A stretch of DNA of 64,000 nt. Source: Catellatospora vulcania (GTDB taxonomy: Bacteria > Actinomycetota > Actinomycetes > Mycobacteriales > Micromonosporaceae). A program made the translations under genes and the position numbers. This document shows, piece after piece, positions 50,131 through 59,964 of this stretch (the stretch's first letter is position 1; every line of letters starts with the position of its first letter). The notes beneath the pieces were generated by a model, which made no database searches, was not told where the DNA came from, and saw nothing but the letters and a program-made list of their open reading frames with translations. The DNA lies in NCBI RefSeq assembly GCF_009720385.1, contig NZ_WARX01000001.1:744001-808000 (forward strand), read 5' to 3'.

Positions 50131-51564
50131 GTGAGTAGGGAGCTGCCGATCGTGGCGATCACGCCGTTTGCGGTGGCGGCGGAGCGTGAGCTGGGGGATG
50201 CGCAGCTGCGGGCGAATCTGGGGCGGGCCACGCGGACCATTCGCGACAAGCGGGCGCGGGTGGTGGCCGAGGTCGCCGACTGGGAGCCGATGCGGGATCG
50301 GGCCGCGGCGGTCAAGGACGAGGTGCTGGACAACCTGTCGGAGCTGCTGGCGCGATTCGAGGCGGCGGCGGTCGCGGCCGGGGCGACGGTGCACCACGCG
50401 ACGGACGCCGCGCACGCGAACGCGATCGTGACCGAGCTGGTGAAGGAGCAGCGGGCCGAGAGCGTGGTGAAGATCAAGTCGATGGCCACGCAGGAGATCG
50501 GGCTGAACGAGGCTCTTGAGGCCGCGGGCATCACGCCGATCGAGACGGACCTGGCCGAGCTGATCGTGCAGCTCGCCGACGACACCCCGTCGCACATCCT
50601 GGTCCCGGCGATCCACTACAACCGCAGCCAGATCCGGGACCTGTTCGCGCGGCGCATGCCCGGGTTCACCGCCACGTCGGACGAACCCGCGGTGCTGGCC
50701 GGGGCGGCGCGCGAGTACCTGCGCCGCACGTTCCTCGCCGCGAAGGTGGCGGTGTGCGGGGCCAACTTCGCGATCGCTGCGACCGGGTCGCTGGTCATCG
50801 TCGAGTCGGAGGGCAACGGGCGGATGTGCCTGACCCTGCCGGAGACGCTGATCGCGGTCGTGGGCGTGGAGAAGCTGCTGCCCCGCTTCGCCGACCTCGG
50901 CGACTTCCTGCGGCTGCTGCCGCGCTCGTCGACCGGGGAGCGGATGAACCCGTACACCTCGATCTTCACCGGGGTGACGCCCGGTGACGGGCCGCAGCGG
51001 CTGCACATCGTGCTGCTGGACAACGGCCGCACCCAGGTCGCGCAGGACCCGGTCGGCCGGGCGGCGCTGCGCTGCATCCGCTGCTCGGCCTGCCTCAACG
51101 TGTGCCCGGTGTACGAGCGCGCGGGCGGCCACGCCTACGGCTCGGTCTACCCCGGACCGATCGGGGCGATCCTGTCGCCGCAGCTCACCGGGCAGGACGC
51201 GGGGTTCAACAAGACCCTGCCGTACGCCTCGACGCTGTGCGGGGCCTGCTACGACGTCTGCCCCGTGAAGATCAACATTCCGGAGATCCTGGTGCACCTG
51301 CGCCAGACCGGCTCGAAACCGGCCGCCGAGCGGGCCGCGATGTCGACACTGAGCTGGGTGATGCGCGACCGGCGGCGGTGGCGCGCCGCGCTGCGGGCCG
51401 CCCGGTCCGGGGCCGCGCCGCTGCGCGCCCTCACCCGCCGCCGGGGCGGCACGCTGCGGCGCGCGCCGTGGCCGCTGTCGGCGTGGACCGCGCACCGCGA
51501 CGCGCCGCTGCCCGCGGCCGAGTCGTTCCGAGACTGGTGGAGGCGCACCCATGAGTCTTCCTGA
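50131..51564 (+). CDS. lutB: LutB-type iron-sulfur subunit of L-lactate oxidation
   Basis: About 477 residues. The N-terminal region (LRANLGRATRTIRDKRARVVAEV, SMATQEIGLNEALE, LVPAIHYNR) is the DUF162/LUD domain shared with LutC. The C-terminal ferredoxin part has CIRCSACLNVCPVY and CGACYDVCPVKINIP for two 4Fe-4S clusters, followed by a basic helical tail. The exact start is uncertain: the frame is open upstream into the inverted repeat. GTG 50131 (GGGGTGGGG just before) or GTG 50152 (GGGAG 9 bp upstream) both fit the usual N-terminus. Overlaps lutC by 14 bp. Confidence 0.9.
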   Translation: MSRELPIVAITPFAVAAERELGDAQLRANLGRATRTIRDKRARVVAEVADWEPMRDRAAAVKDEVLDNLSELLARFEAAAVAAGATVHHATDAAHANAIVTELVKEQRAESVVKIKSMATQEIGLNEALEAAGITPIETDLAELIVQLADDTPSHILVPAIHYNRSQIRDLFARRMPGFTATSDEPAVLAGAAREYLRRTFLAAKVAVCGANFAIAATGSLVIVESEGNGRMCLTLPETLIAVVGVEKLLPRFADLGDFLRLLPRSSTGERMNPYTSIFTGVTPGDGPQRLHIVLLDNGRTQVAQDPVGRAALRCIRCSACLNVCPVYERAGGHAYGSVYPGPIGAILSPQLTGQDAGFNKTLPYASTLCGACYDVCPVKINIPEILVHLRQTGSKPAAERAAMSTLSWVMRDRRRWRAALRAARSGAAPLRALTRRRGGTLRRAPWPLSAWTAHRDAPLPAAESFRDWWRRTHESS

Positions 51565-52147
51565 GCTGTTCGCCGAGCGGGCGGGCGACTACCGCGCCGG
51601 GATGCACCACTGCACCGAGGACGACCTGCCCGCGGTGCTCGCCGGTCTGCTGGCCGGAGCGTCCAAGGTGGTGCTGCCGCCGGGCCTGCCGGACGCGTGG
51701 ACCGCCGCGCTGACCATGCCGGCCCTCCTGGACGGCCCGGCGGTCGCACAGGCGGCTCGGCCCGGATCGGCTCGGGACGGGCGAGCCGCCGCGCTGACGG
51801 CGGCCGAGCTGGACGAGGCCGGGCTGACGGCGGTTGAGCTGGACGAAGCCGGGCTGTCCGTGCTCACCGGGTGTGCGGTGGCGATCGCGGAGACCGGCAC
51901 GATCGTGCTCGACGCCGGGCCGGGGCAGGGCCGGCGGCTGCTGACACTGGTCCCGGACCACCACGTCTGCGTGGTACGCGACGAGCAGATCGTCGCCGAC
52001 GTGCCCGACATGATCGCCGCGCTGCCCGATCCCCGCCGACCCCTGACGATGATCTCCGGGCCGTCGGCGACCAGTGACATCGAGCTGAACCGGGTCGAGG
52101 GCGTGCACGGTCCGCGCCGCCTCGACATCGTCTGCGTACATCCCTGA
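51551..52147 (+). CDS. lutC: LutC-type LUD domain subunit of L-lactate oxidation
   Basis: A 198-residue LUD-domain protein with the typical C-terminal half CAVAIAETGTIVLDAGPG, TLVPDHHVCVV and GPSATSDIELNRVEGVHGPRRL. The last of these is the conserved signature of LutC/YkgG. Its ATG lies inside the end of lutB. A 33-bp tandem duplication encodes LTAAELDEAG/LTAVELDEAG at about residues 78-97. Completes a lutABC set in canonical order. Confidence 0.92.
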   Translation: MSLPELFAERAGDYRAGMHHCTEDDLPAVLAGLLAGASKVVLPPGLPDAWTAALTMPALLDGPAVAQAARPGSARDGRAAALTAAELDEAGLTAVELDEAGLSVLTGCAVAIAETGTIVLDAGPGQGRRLLTLVPDHHVCVVRDEQIVADVPDMIAALPDPRRPLTMISGPSATSDIELNRVEGVHGPRRLDIVCVHP

Positions 52148-52169
52148 GCACACGGAAAGGCGATCCACC

Positions 52170-53165
52170 ATGACCAAAGCGCTAGGCGGCTCCAAGGTCG
52201 CGGTCAGCGCGCTCGGGTTCGGCGCGGCGTCCATCGGCAACCTCTACCGGGCCGTCCCGGACGAGCAGGCCGCGGCCACCGTCGACGCCGCCTGGCAGGC
52301 GGGCATCCGGTACTTCGACACCGCACCGCACTACGGGCTGGGCCTGTCGGAGCAGCGGCTGGGCCGGGCCCTGGCCGGGCGGCCGCGCGAGCAGTACGTC
52401 GTCTCCACCAAGGTCGGCCGGATCCTCGTCGACGAACCCGACGGCGCGGGCGACGACATGGCCAACGGCTTCGCGGTGCCCGCGACCCGGCGGCGGGTGT
52501 GGGACTACAGCGCCGCCGGGGTGCGCCGCAGCATCGAGCAGAGCCTGTCCCGGCTCGGCCACGACCGCGTCGACATCGTGCTGATGCACGACCCGGAGGA
52601 GAGCCCGGACCCCGACCGGGCGCTGCGCGAGGCGTACCCGGCGCTGGACGGGCTGCGCCGCGAGGGTGTCGTCGGCGCGATCGGCGTCGGCTCCAAGGAC
52701 CCGGCGACGCTGGCGCGCTTCGCGCACGAGACCGATGTGGACGCGCTGATGGTCGCCGGGCGGTACACGCTGCTGGAGCAGCCCGCACTCGACGACATCC
52801 TGCCCGCCTGCGTCACTCGTGGCATCTCGGTGCTCAACGTCGGCGTGTTCAACAGCGGCCTGCTGGCCGTGGAGTGGCCCGACGAGACCCGGCCGTACGA
52901 GTACGGCGCCGCGCCCGCCGGCATCCTGGCCCGCGCGCAGGGCATCGCCACCGCGTGCCGCCGCCACGGGGTGACCCTGCCGCAGGCCGCGCTCGCGTTC
53001 GCGGCCGCGCACCCGGCCGTCGCGTCGGTCGTGGTCGGCGCGGGCAAGCCGAGCCACGTCGAGCGCAGCGCCGAGTGGTTCGCCCTGCCCGCGCCGCCCG
53101 CGCAGCTGTGGGCCGAGCTGGTCGACGAGGGCCTGCTGCGCCCCGACGCCCCGGTCCCCGCATGA
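52170..53165 (+). CDS. Aldo/keto reductase, probable L-fucose (D-threo-aldose) 1-dehydrogenase
   Basis: A 331-residue AKR with Asp and Tyr of the tetrad in RYFDTAPHYGLGLSEQRLGRAL, Lys in STKVGR and His in VLMHDPE. The segments AGRYTLLEQPAL and VGVFNSGLLAVEWP fit the D-threo-aldose 1-dehydrogenase branch, whose members oxidise L-fucose to the lactone with NAD(P)+. This supplies the first step of the pathway encoded around it. Its stop overlaps the start of the aldehyde oxidoreductase gene. Confidence 0.9.
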   Translation: MTKALGGSKVAVSALGFGAASIGNLYRAVPDEQAAATVDAAWQAGIRYFDTAPHYGLGLSEQRLGRALAGRPREQYVVSTKVGRILVDEPDGAGDDMANGFAVPATRRRVWDYSAAGVRRSIEQSLSRLGHDRVDIVLMHDPEESPDPDRALREAYPALDGLRREGVVGAIGVGSKDPATLARFAHETDVDALMVAGRYTLLEQPALDDILPACVTRGISVLNVGVFNSGLLAVEWPDETRPYEYGAAPAGILARAQGIATACRRHGVTLPQAALAFAAAHPAVASVVVGAGKPSHVERSAEWFALPAPPAQLWAELVDEGLLRPDAPVPA

Positions 53166-54919
53166 CGTACCTGCATCTCGACCTGGACAGCGGTGGCCAG
53201 TACACCGAGCCGGCGGTCGGCTGGGGCGGGCCGCTGCAGGCACTGTCCACGCTGTACAAGGCGCTGGACGGGCTGGTCGACCCGGCCGATCCGCGGCTGC
53301 CCGTCGCGCTGGTCACCAGCACCGTCGCCGGGCTCGGCGCGGTCGGCACGGCGCGCGTCGCCGCCGTCGGCGTCTCGCCGCTGTCCGGCGCGGTCGCCGA
53401 GACCCGGGCCGAAGGCCCGTACGCGGCGGGCATGCGCGCGGCGGGGATCACCGGCATCAGCCTGACCGGGTCTGCCGTCCAGCCGTCCTATGTCGTCGTC
53501 GCGGCCGGACGGGCCGCTGTGCTCCCGGCGGGCGAGCTGTGGGGGATGGAGACCGGGCAGGCCACCGAGACCCTGCTGGCCCGGCACGGGCGCGACGCCG
53601 CCGTCGCGGTGATCGGGCCGGCGGGCGAGGCCGGGGCGCGCTACGCCGACGTCGTCACCTGCGGCTCGTTCCCGCTGCCCCGGCTCGGGTTCGGGGCGGT
53701 GCTCGGCGCGCGGCGCATCAAGGCCGTTGTCTGCGTGCCGTCCGGTTCCGCCCCGTGGCCGCACGACGTGCTCGCCGCGCAGGCGCTGTTCACCGCGTAC
53801 CGCCGGGAGATGCCGGACCACCCGCTGGCCGGCTGGCAGCTCGCAGCCCCGGGTTTCGGGGCCTGGCCGGGCACGTCGGCCGAGCCCGGCGCGGCGGCGG
53901 TGCGCAACTTCGCCGACACCGCCACCGCCCCCGCGTCCTGGCCCGGCCTGCACCCCGACCGCTACGCCGCGTTCGCGACCTGGTCCGGCGGCGGCTGTCC
54001 CGGCTGCCCCAACGACTGCGTCAAGGGGTACGCGGGCGCGGGCCTGCACCAGGAGGCCGTGGCGATGCTCGGTCCGAACCTCGGTATCGGCGACCTCGGC
54101 GCGATCCTCGCCGCCAACGCCCGCTGCCAGGACCTGGGCCTCGACCCGGTGTCGCTCGGCGGCACCCTGGCCTGCGTGTTCGAAGCCGCCGATCGCGGCT
54201 CGCTGCCGTCCTGGCTGGCCGAGGAGCTGCCGCCGGGAGCCGGCTTCGGGGCCGCCGAGCTGCTCGTCGAGCTGGTCGAGCGGGCCGCTCGGCCGGGGCA
54301 TCCGCTGGGGGTGGGCGCGGCGGCGCTGGCCGCCCGGATCGGCGCGCCCGAACTCGCGATGACCAGCCGCGGGGTCGAGCTGCCGCCGTTCGACCCGCGC
54401 GCCCAGCCCGGCCTGGGACTGATGTACGCGGCCGCGCCGATCGGCCCGCGCTACGACGCCGTGGAGCACGACCTCGACTTCGACCCGGTGTACGGCCTGC
54501 CGCACTGCTACGGCGAGGCCGAGCGGATCGGGCTGTCGGTGCCCGCGCCCGCGTCCACCCTGGACGTCGCGCGCACGCTGCGCCTGGCCGACCTGTGGAG
54601 CGGCCTGGACGCGCTGCTGATCTGCCCGTTCGCCAGCACGCCGACCCGGCCGCTCACCCTCGACCGCGTCTGCGAGCTGGTCCGGGCCACCTCCGGCCGT
54701 CCGATCACCCCGGAGCAGGTGTTCGCCCTCGGCCGGGACCGGCTGCGCGCCCAGCAGGAGATCAACGACCGGCTCGGCGTGCCCGCCGGGACCCTGCCCG
54801 CCAGGTTCTTCGACGAACCCGTGGCCACCGGTGCGCACCGCGGAGCGGCCCTCGACCGGGCCGAGTTCTCCGCCGCGGTGCGGGCGCTGCACCACCACTG
54901 GCGCACCACCACGACCTGA
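53162..54919 (+). CDS. Aldehyde:ferredoxin oxidoreductase-like tungsto/molybdoenzyme
   Basis: A 585-residue protein of the AOR family. The N-terminal domain shows VSPLSGAVAETRAEGPYAAG and GITGISLTGSA; RLGFGAVLGARRIKAVV follows, matching the pterin-binding GxGAVMGSKxLKAI motif. Four cluster cysteines are conserved: Cys279, Cys282 and Cys286 (CPGCPNDC) and Cys488 (LDALLICPF), as in hyperthermophile AORs. It should oxidise an aldehyde to the acid using a bis-pterin W or Mo centre and a 4Fe-4S cluster. The substrate in this operon is unknown. ATG overlaps the AKR stop (ATGA). Divergent from well-studied AORs, so activity is not certain. Confidence 0.87.
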   Translation: MTYLHLDLDSGGQYTEPAVGWGGPLQALSTLYKALDGLVDPADPRLPVALVTSTVAGLGAVGTARVAAVGVSPLSGAVAETRAEGPYAAGMRAAGITGISLTGSAVQPSYVVVAAGRAAVLPAGELWGMETGQATETLLARHGRDAAVAVIGPAGEAGARYADVVTCGSFPLPRLGFGAVLGARRIKAVVCVPSGSAPWPHDVLAAQALFTAYRREMPDHPLAGWQLAAPGFGAWPGTSAEPGAAAVRNFADTATAPASWPGLHPDRYAAFATWSGGGCPGCPNDCVKGYAGAGLHQEAVAMLGPNLGIGDLGAILAANARCQDLGLDPVSLGGTLACVFEAADRGSLPSWLAEELPPGAGFGAAELLVELVERAARPGHPLGVGAAALAARIGAPELAMTSRGVELPPFDPRAQPGLGLMYAAAPIGPRYDAVEHDLDFDPVYGLPHCYGEAERIGLSVPAPASTLDVARTLRLADLWSGLDALLICPFASTPTRPLTLDRVCELVRATSGRPITPEQVFALGRDRLRAQQEINDRLGVPAGTLPARFFDEPVATGAHRGAALDRAEFSAAVRALHHHWRTTTT

Positions 54920-54964
54920 CACGCGCGCCAGCCCTAGCCCCCGACCACCGTCGCCGTCGCGTCG

Positions 54965-54988
54965 TCGCATCGCATCGCATCGCATCGC
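54965..54988. repeat. TCGCA pentanucleotide tandem repeat
   Basis: Four perfect TCGCA units plus a partial fifth lie between the aldehyde oxidoreductase and DivIVA genes. Short tandem arrays of this kind can vary in copy number. Confidence 0.85.
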
Positions 54989-55073
54989 GACGATCTTCAC
55001 GCCTTCCGTGATCTGGTCCAGACCGGAATGCGCGAATCGCCGGATTCGGCTCGGGGGAGCAGGGGTCGTTGCC

Positions 55074-55079
55074 TAGGCT
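55074..55079 (+). promoter_or_regulatory. Leaderless -10 box (TAGGCT) of the DivIVA-domain gene
   Basis: TAGGCT ends 6 bp before ATG 55086, the same sequence and spacing as at 2229-2234. Confidence 0.55.
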
Positions 55080-55085
55080 TACGTC

Positions 55086-56132
55086 ATGGCTCGGACCGCC
55101 GCTGACCAGGTGCGCAGTGATGACTTGTTCACCACCGCGCTGTGGGGATACTCCATGGACGAGGTGGACGCCTACGTCGAGGACACCGCCAGGCGCATGC
55201 GCCGGCTCGCCGCGGAGATCCAGCGGCTGTCCGTGGCGGAGAACCAGCTCGGCGCCGCCCGGATAGAGATCTCCAAACTGACCTCCGAACTCGCCGAGGC
55301 GCGGCCGCTGGCCAGCGTCGGCCCCCGGGTGCAGGCGATCCTGCGGATGGCCGAGCGGGAGGCCGAAACGCTGCGCCGCACGGCGTTCGAGGTGCTGCGC
55401 AAGGCCTACGAGGAGGCGCGCGAGGTTCGGCAGAAGGCCGAGGACGAGGCGTACAACGCCACCCGCGACTACGAGATCGCCCTCGCCCACCGCCGCAGGC
55501 ACGACAAGGAAGAGCTGATCGCCGAGGTCATGGCCGAAGCCGCCGCGAGCGCCGAGCCGGAGCCCGAGCCGCGCGAGACCGTCGGGATGCGGGAACTGTT
55601 CGCCAGCGCGTCCGAGAAGAAGCGCAAGCGGGTGGACGGCCGTCAGCCGGTGGACGGGGTAGCCCGCAAGAGCGCCGTCGAGCCGGTGCCAACGGTGCAG
55701 GCGGGGTCGGACCTGGGGTTCACGCCGGATCTTGAGGCCGAACGCGACGTCGAGCCCGTTCCCACTGCGACGGACGCCCGCGCCGTGGGTCTGGCGTCGG
55801 CGAACGGCCAGGCTGCGGGTTCGGCGCCAACGGGCCGCCCGACCGCGGTCGCGGCGCCGGTGGACGGGGCTCGCGAGGATGCCGCCGCGGCCGCCTGTCT
55901 CGGGCCTGCCGAGGCCGGTGTGCAGCGCGACGAGCCGGGGGTCGATGACCACACCGTGCCGGAGGTGCTGGAGGACGAGTACCCCGTCATCGAGGAGCCG
56001 GTGGAGCGGTTCCACAACGGGTCGAACAAGTCGCGCCGCAAGCGGGCCCGCAACCAGCGCGCCAACCCCGCCAACGCGCAACCCGCCGGCTCGTCCGACC
56101 CCGCGCAGACCCTTCCCGCCAAGCGCCCGTGA
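55086..56132 (+). CDS. DivIVA-domain coiled-coil protein
   Basis: A 348-residue protein. The DivIVA-like N-terminus FTTALWGYSMDEVDAYVEDTARRM is at about residues 15-38. A coiled coil rich in Ala, Glu and Arg runs to about 155 (QRLSVAENQLGAARIEISKL, EREAETLRRTAFEVLRKAYEEAREVRQKAE). The remainder is disordered, low-complexity Pro/Ala/Val/Glu sequence with a basic tail SRRKRARNQRAN. Such proteins localise to curved membrane or septa in actinobacteria. It is shorter in its ordered part than Wag31 and is likely a paralogue. Confidence 0.85.
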   Translation: MARTAADQVRSDDLFTTALWGYSMDEVDAYVEDTARRMRRLAAEIQRLSVAENQLGAARIEISKLTSELAEARPLASVGPRVQAILRMAEREAETLRRTAFEVLRKAYEEAREVRQKAEDEAYNATRDYEIALAHRRRHDKEELIAEVMAEAAASAEPEPEPRETVGMRELFASASEKKRKRVDGRQPVDGVARKSAVEPVPTVQAGSDLGFTPDLEAERDVEPVPTATDARAVGLASANGQAAGSAPTGRPTAVAAPVDGAREDAAAAACLGPAEAGVQRDEPGVDDHTVPEVLEDEYPVIEEPVERFHNGSNKSRRKRARNQRANPANAQPAGSSDPAQTLPAKRP

Positions 56133-56176
56133 GCCGGCCCGGCCCGGACCCCGGACCGATGGTGTGCAGAGCGTCC

Positions 56177-56221
56177 TTCGGTGCCATGAGCTGCGGTCCG
56201 GCCGCAGCTCATGGCACCGAA
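56177..56221. terminator. 20-bp perfect hairpin between convergent genes
   Basis: TTCGGTGCCATGAGCTGCGG (56177-56196) pairs exactly with 56202-56221 across a 5-base loop. It lies between the DivIVA gene and the small minus-strand gene. Confidence 0.75.
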
Positions 56222-56264
56222 CAGCGATCATCCACCCTGTCGCCGACCGTGCCCCACGGCGGCG

Positions 56265-56483
56265 TCAGCGGGCTTCGCGCCAGCCGCGCTTGAGGTCGCC
56301 GTTCCAGCCGCGCCGGATGTCGGTGGAGGCGTGCGGTGCTCCGACGCGGAGCACGTCCCAGCGGCGGTGCGGCTCCTCGGAGCTCTTCAGCGTGATCCGG
56401 TCACCGATTCTGACCTTGGGCTCCACCCAGCACGTCAGCATCCGGTTTCCGGATCTCAGGTCGACCTGAACCAGCGTTGTCAT
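56265..56483 (-). CDS. Small hypothetical protein (72 aa)
   Basis: The protein starts MTTLVQVDLRSGNRM and contains CWVEPKVRIGDRITLKSSEEPHRRWDVLRVG, suggesting a small beta-barrel (SH3- or OB-like) fold; a conserved-looking DLKRGWREAR tail follows. I recall similar short proteins in many actinomycetes without assigned function. ATG 56483 has a TACCGT box 7 bp upstream. It stands alone between a hairpin and the TauE-like gene. Confidence 0.75.
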   Translation of the reverse strand: MTTLVQVDLRSGNRMLTCWVEPKVRIGDRITLKSSEEPHRRWDVLRVGAPHASTDIRRGWNGDLKRGWREAR

Positions 56484-56490
56484 GGCCGCG

Positions 56491-56496
56491 ACGGTA
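56491..56496 (-). promoter_or_regulatory. Leaderless -10 box (TACCGT) of the 72-residue protein gene
   Basis: Minus-strand TACCGT ends 7 bp before ATG 56483. Confidence 0.45.
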
Positions 56497-56605
56497 GCAA
56501 CGATCACCGTCGACGTCCTCCGAGTTTCGCCGCCGCCCGCCGGGTGCGGATGGGGACTGGTTCACATTCTGTTCACGGGACGCGCGGGCGGGGTGACGCT
56601 GCGGG

Positions 56606-56611
56606 TACGGT
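56606..56611 (+). promoter_or_regulatory. Leaderless -10 box (TACGGT) of the TauE-like gene
   Basis: TACGGT ends 7 bp before GTG 56619. Confidence 0.5.
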
Positions 56612-56618
56612 GCCGCCC

Positions 56619-57338
56619 GTGACCCTGTACCTGCTCGCCTTCGCGGTGCTCACCGTGGCGGCGTTCGCCCAGGCCATCTCGGGCTTCGGCTTCTCCCTGG
56701 TGGCCGTGCCGCTGCTGGCCATGATCGTGGATCCGCAGCCTGCCGTGGTCGCCGCCACGATGGTGAGCTGCTGCCTGAACACGGCCAACGCGTACGGGCA
56801 CCGCCGCCACCTCGACCTCGGCGCGACGCGGCGACTGCTGCCCTGGGTGCTGGCGGGGCTGCCGCTGGGCGTGCTGGCGCTGCGACTGCTGCCGTCGGGC
56901 GCGCTGGTCGCCGTGATCGCGCTGGTGACGCTGGGCTGCACGGTGGTCGTCTGGCGGGGCTGGCACCTCGCGCCGGGCGGCTGGACCCTGCGCGGCGCGG
57001 GCCTGCTGTCCGGGGTGCTCACCACGGCCACCGCCACGAACGGCCCGCCGCTGGTGGCGGCCCTGCAGGCGATGCGGCTGGAGCCGCGCGCGTTCCGGGC
57101 CACGCTGGCGTTGCTGTTCGCCGCGGTGTCGCCGATCGCGGTGGCCGGGTTTCTGCTGGCGGGGCTGCTGAGCACGCGGGCGCTGCTGGTCGCGGCGGTC
57201 GGCCTGCCGGCGGCGGCGCTGGGCGGCTGGGCGGGCAACCGGCTGTTCGCCCGGTTCGCCGCGGGCACGTTCCGCCGGATGGTGCTGGGCGCCCTCGTGG
57301 TCAGCTCGGCGGCGGCGCTGGCGAAGGCGGCCTGGTAG
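56619..57338 (+). CDS. TauE/SafE family (TSUP) permease
   Basis: A 239-residue membrane protein with 7-8 hydrophobic helices in two repeats. The first repeat shows FAQAISGFGFSLVAVPLLAMI, the family signature, and the second LSGVLTTATATNGPPLVAALQAM. Members transport sulfite, sulfonates or other organic anions. GTG 56619 is chosen for the leaderless -10 box; the open frame extends far upstream without a membrane segment. No metabolic neighbour gives the substrate. Confidence 0.88.
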   Translation: MTLYLLAFAVLTVAAFAQAISGFGFSLVAVPLLAMIVDPQPAVVAATMVSCCLNTANAYGHRRHLDLGATRRLLPWVLAGLPLGVLALRLLPSGALVAVIALVTLGCTVVVWRGWHLAPGGWTLRGAGLLSGVLTTATATNGPPLVAALQAMRLEPRAFRATLALLFAAVSPIAVAGFLLAGLLSTRALLVAAVGLPAAALGGWAGNRLFARFAAGTFRRMVLGALVVSSAAALAKAAW

Positions 57339-57371
57339 CCGATGTCGCAGGGTTGAGGCAGGGTGGACGGC

Positions 57372-57875
57372 GTGACTGATCGACTGGTACGCCTCGTTCC
57401 CTGGTCCGACGACGATCTCGGCCTGCTGCGCCGGATCAACACGCCCGAGATGAAGAAGCACCTCGGCGGCCCGGAGACCGAGGAGAAGGTGCTGGCGCGC
57501 CACCAGCGTTACCTGGCGCTGCCGAACGGCCGCATGTTCCGGGTCGCGCTGGCGGCGACGGGGGAGCCGGTCGGCACCATCGGCCACTGGGACCGGGAGT
57601 GGCAGGGCGAGCAGGTGTACGAGACCGGCTGGAGCGTGCTGCCGGAGTTCCAGGGCCGGGGCATCGCCGTCGCGGCCGCGCAGGAGTTGATCGAGGCGGC
57701 GCGCGCCGACGGGCGGCGCCGGTGGCTGCACGCGTACCCGGGCGTGGACAACCTGCCCTCGAACGCGATCTGCCGCAAGGCCGGGTTCGAGCTGGTCGGG
57801 CCGTACGACTTCGAGTACCCGCCGGGCAGCCTCATGCGCAGCAACGATTGGCGCTACGACCTGTCGAGTTCCTGA
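57372..57875 (+). CDS. GNAT family N-acetyltransferase
   Basis: A 167-residue acetyltransferase of the RimJ/RimL-like GNAT group. The acetyl-CoA loop is SVLPEFQGRGIAVAAAQELI, preceded by GTIGHWDREW. The C-terminal NLPSNAICRKAGFELVG is also typical. It probably acetylates a small molecule or protein amine. GTG 57372 (VTDRLVRLVPW) is preferred to GTG 57363 by analogy to family N-termini; no clear ribosome site decides. Confidence 0.9.
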   Translation: MTDRLVRLVPWSDDDLGLLRRINTPEMKKHLGGPETEEKVLARHQRYLALPNGRMFRVALAATGEPVGTIGHWDREWQGEQVYETGWSVLPEFQGRGIAVAAAQELIEAARADGRRRWLHAYPGVDNLPSNAICRKAGFELVGPYDFEYPPGSLMRSNDWRYDLSSS

Positions 57876-58000
57876 TCGGCCGGTTCCCGGCAAAAAATCT
57901 TGGAAGAATTTCCCCGCGGATGTAGAGACCGGCGGGCCGGCTCCGTCCGTGAGGTGAAGGGCGGGCCGACGGGGCCCGCCGGACCGGAGGGAAGACCGCG

Positions 58001-58362
58001 ATGAAGTACCTGCTTTTGATCTACGGCAACCAGGAGAAGTGGGCGTCGATCCCGGCCGAGACGTTCCCGGTGGAGGTCGCCAAGCAGGAGGCCTGGAACG
58101 CGAAGTACAAGGAGACCGGCGAGCTGCTGGGTGCGTACGGGCTGGCCGACGCGGCGGTGGCGAAGCTGGTCCGCCGCGTCGACGGGCAGCCCGCGGTGAC
58201 CGACGGGCCGTACCTGGAGACCAAGGAGTACATCGCGAGCTTCTACCTGCTCGACTGCGAGAGCCAGCAGCGTGCGGAGGAGATCGCGGCGGACATGCCG
58301 TGGACCGACCAGGATCCGGTCGAGCTGTGGCCGGTCTTGCACGAGTCGCCGGTCAACGACCT

Positions 58363-58366
<4 letters not shown>
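58001..58366 (+). CDS. YCII/DGPF family protein, partner of an ECF42 sigma factor
   Basis: A 121-residue protein with MKYLLLIYGNQEKW at the N-terminus and VTDGPYLETKEYIASFYLLD, the DGPF-type motif (here DGPYLETKE), in the middle. Such proteins are consistently encoded next to ECF42 sigma factors and are not anti-sigma factors in the normal sense. It has a strong GGAGGG ribosome site and its stop overlaps the sigma-factor GTG, so the two proteins are made together. Confidence 0.92.
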
Positions 58367-59642
<1,276 letters not shown>

Positions 59643-59658
<16 letters not shown>

Positions 59659-59939
59659 GCAGGCTCGTCGTGGGTCGCGGCGCGGCGTTGGGCGTGTCGG
59701 CGTCCGGCGAGGCCGCGCAGCGCGGCGAGGCCGATGACGAGCCAGACGACGTTGACCGCCACCGACGGCAGCGCACGGTGCACGATGCCGTTGACCGCGA
59801 GCGCGACCGCCCCGGCGAGGTTGAGCAGCTGATACGTCGTCCCGGCCGCGATCCGCCCGCTGGACAGCAGCCCGTACGCCAGCAGCAGCGCGGCCGCGCC
59901 CAGCCACCCGAACACCTCGACCAGCAGGTCGACGCTCAT
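59643..59939 (-). CDS. CBU_0592-like small membrane protein
   Basis: A 98-residue protein with three hydrophobic helices (about 5-25, 33-55, 58-78) and a basic tail. The opening VFGWLGAAALLLAYGLLSSG and SVAVNVVWLVIGLAALRGL match a family of small actinobacterial membrane proteins related to CBU_0592. Function unknown. It is convergent with the sigma-factor gene, ends 3 bp from the palindrome, and lies just downstream of the cyclase gene on the same strand. Confidence 0.8.
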
Positions 59940-59964
59940 GACCGCGCCCGGCCGTAGCGGGTGC

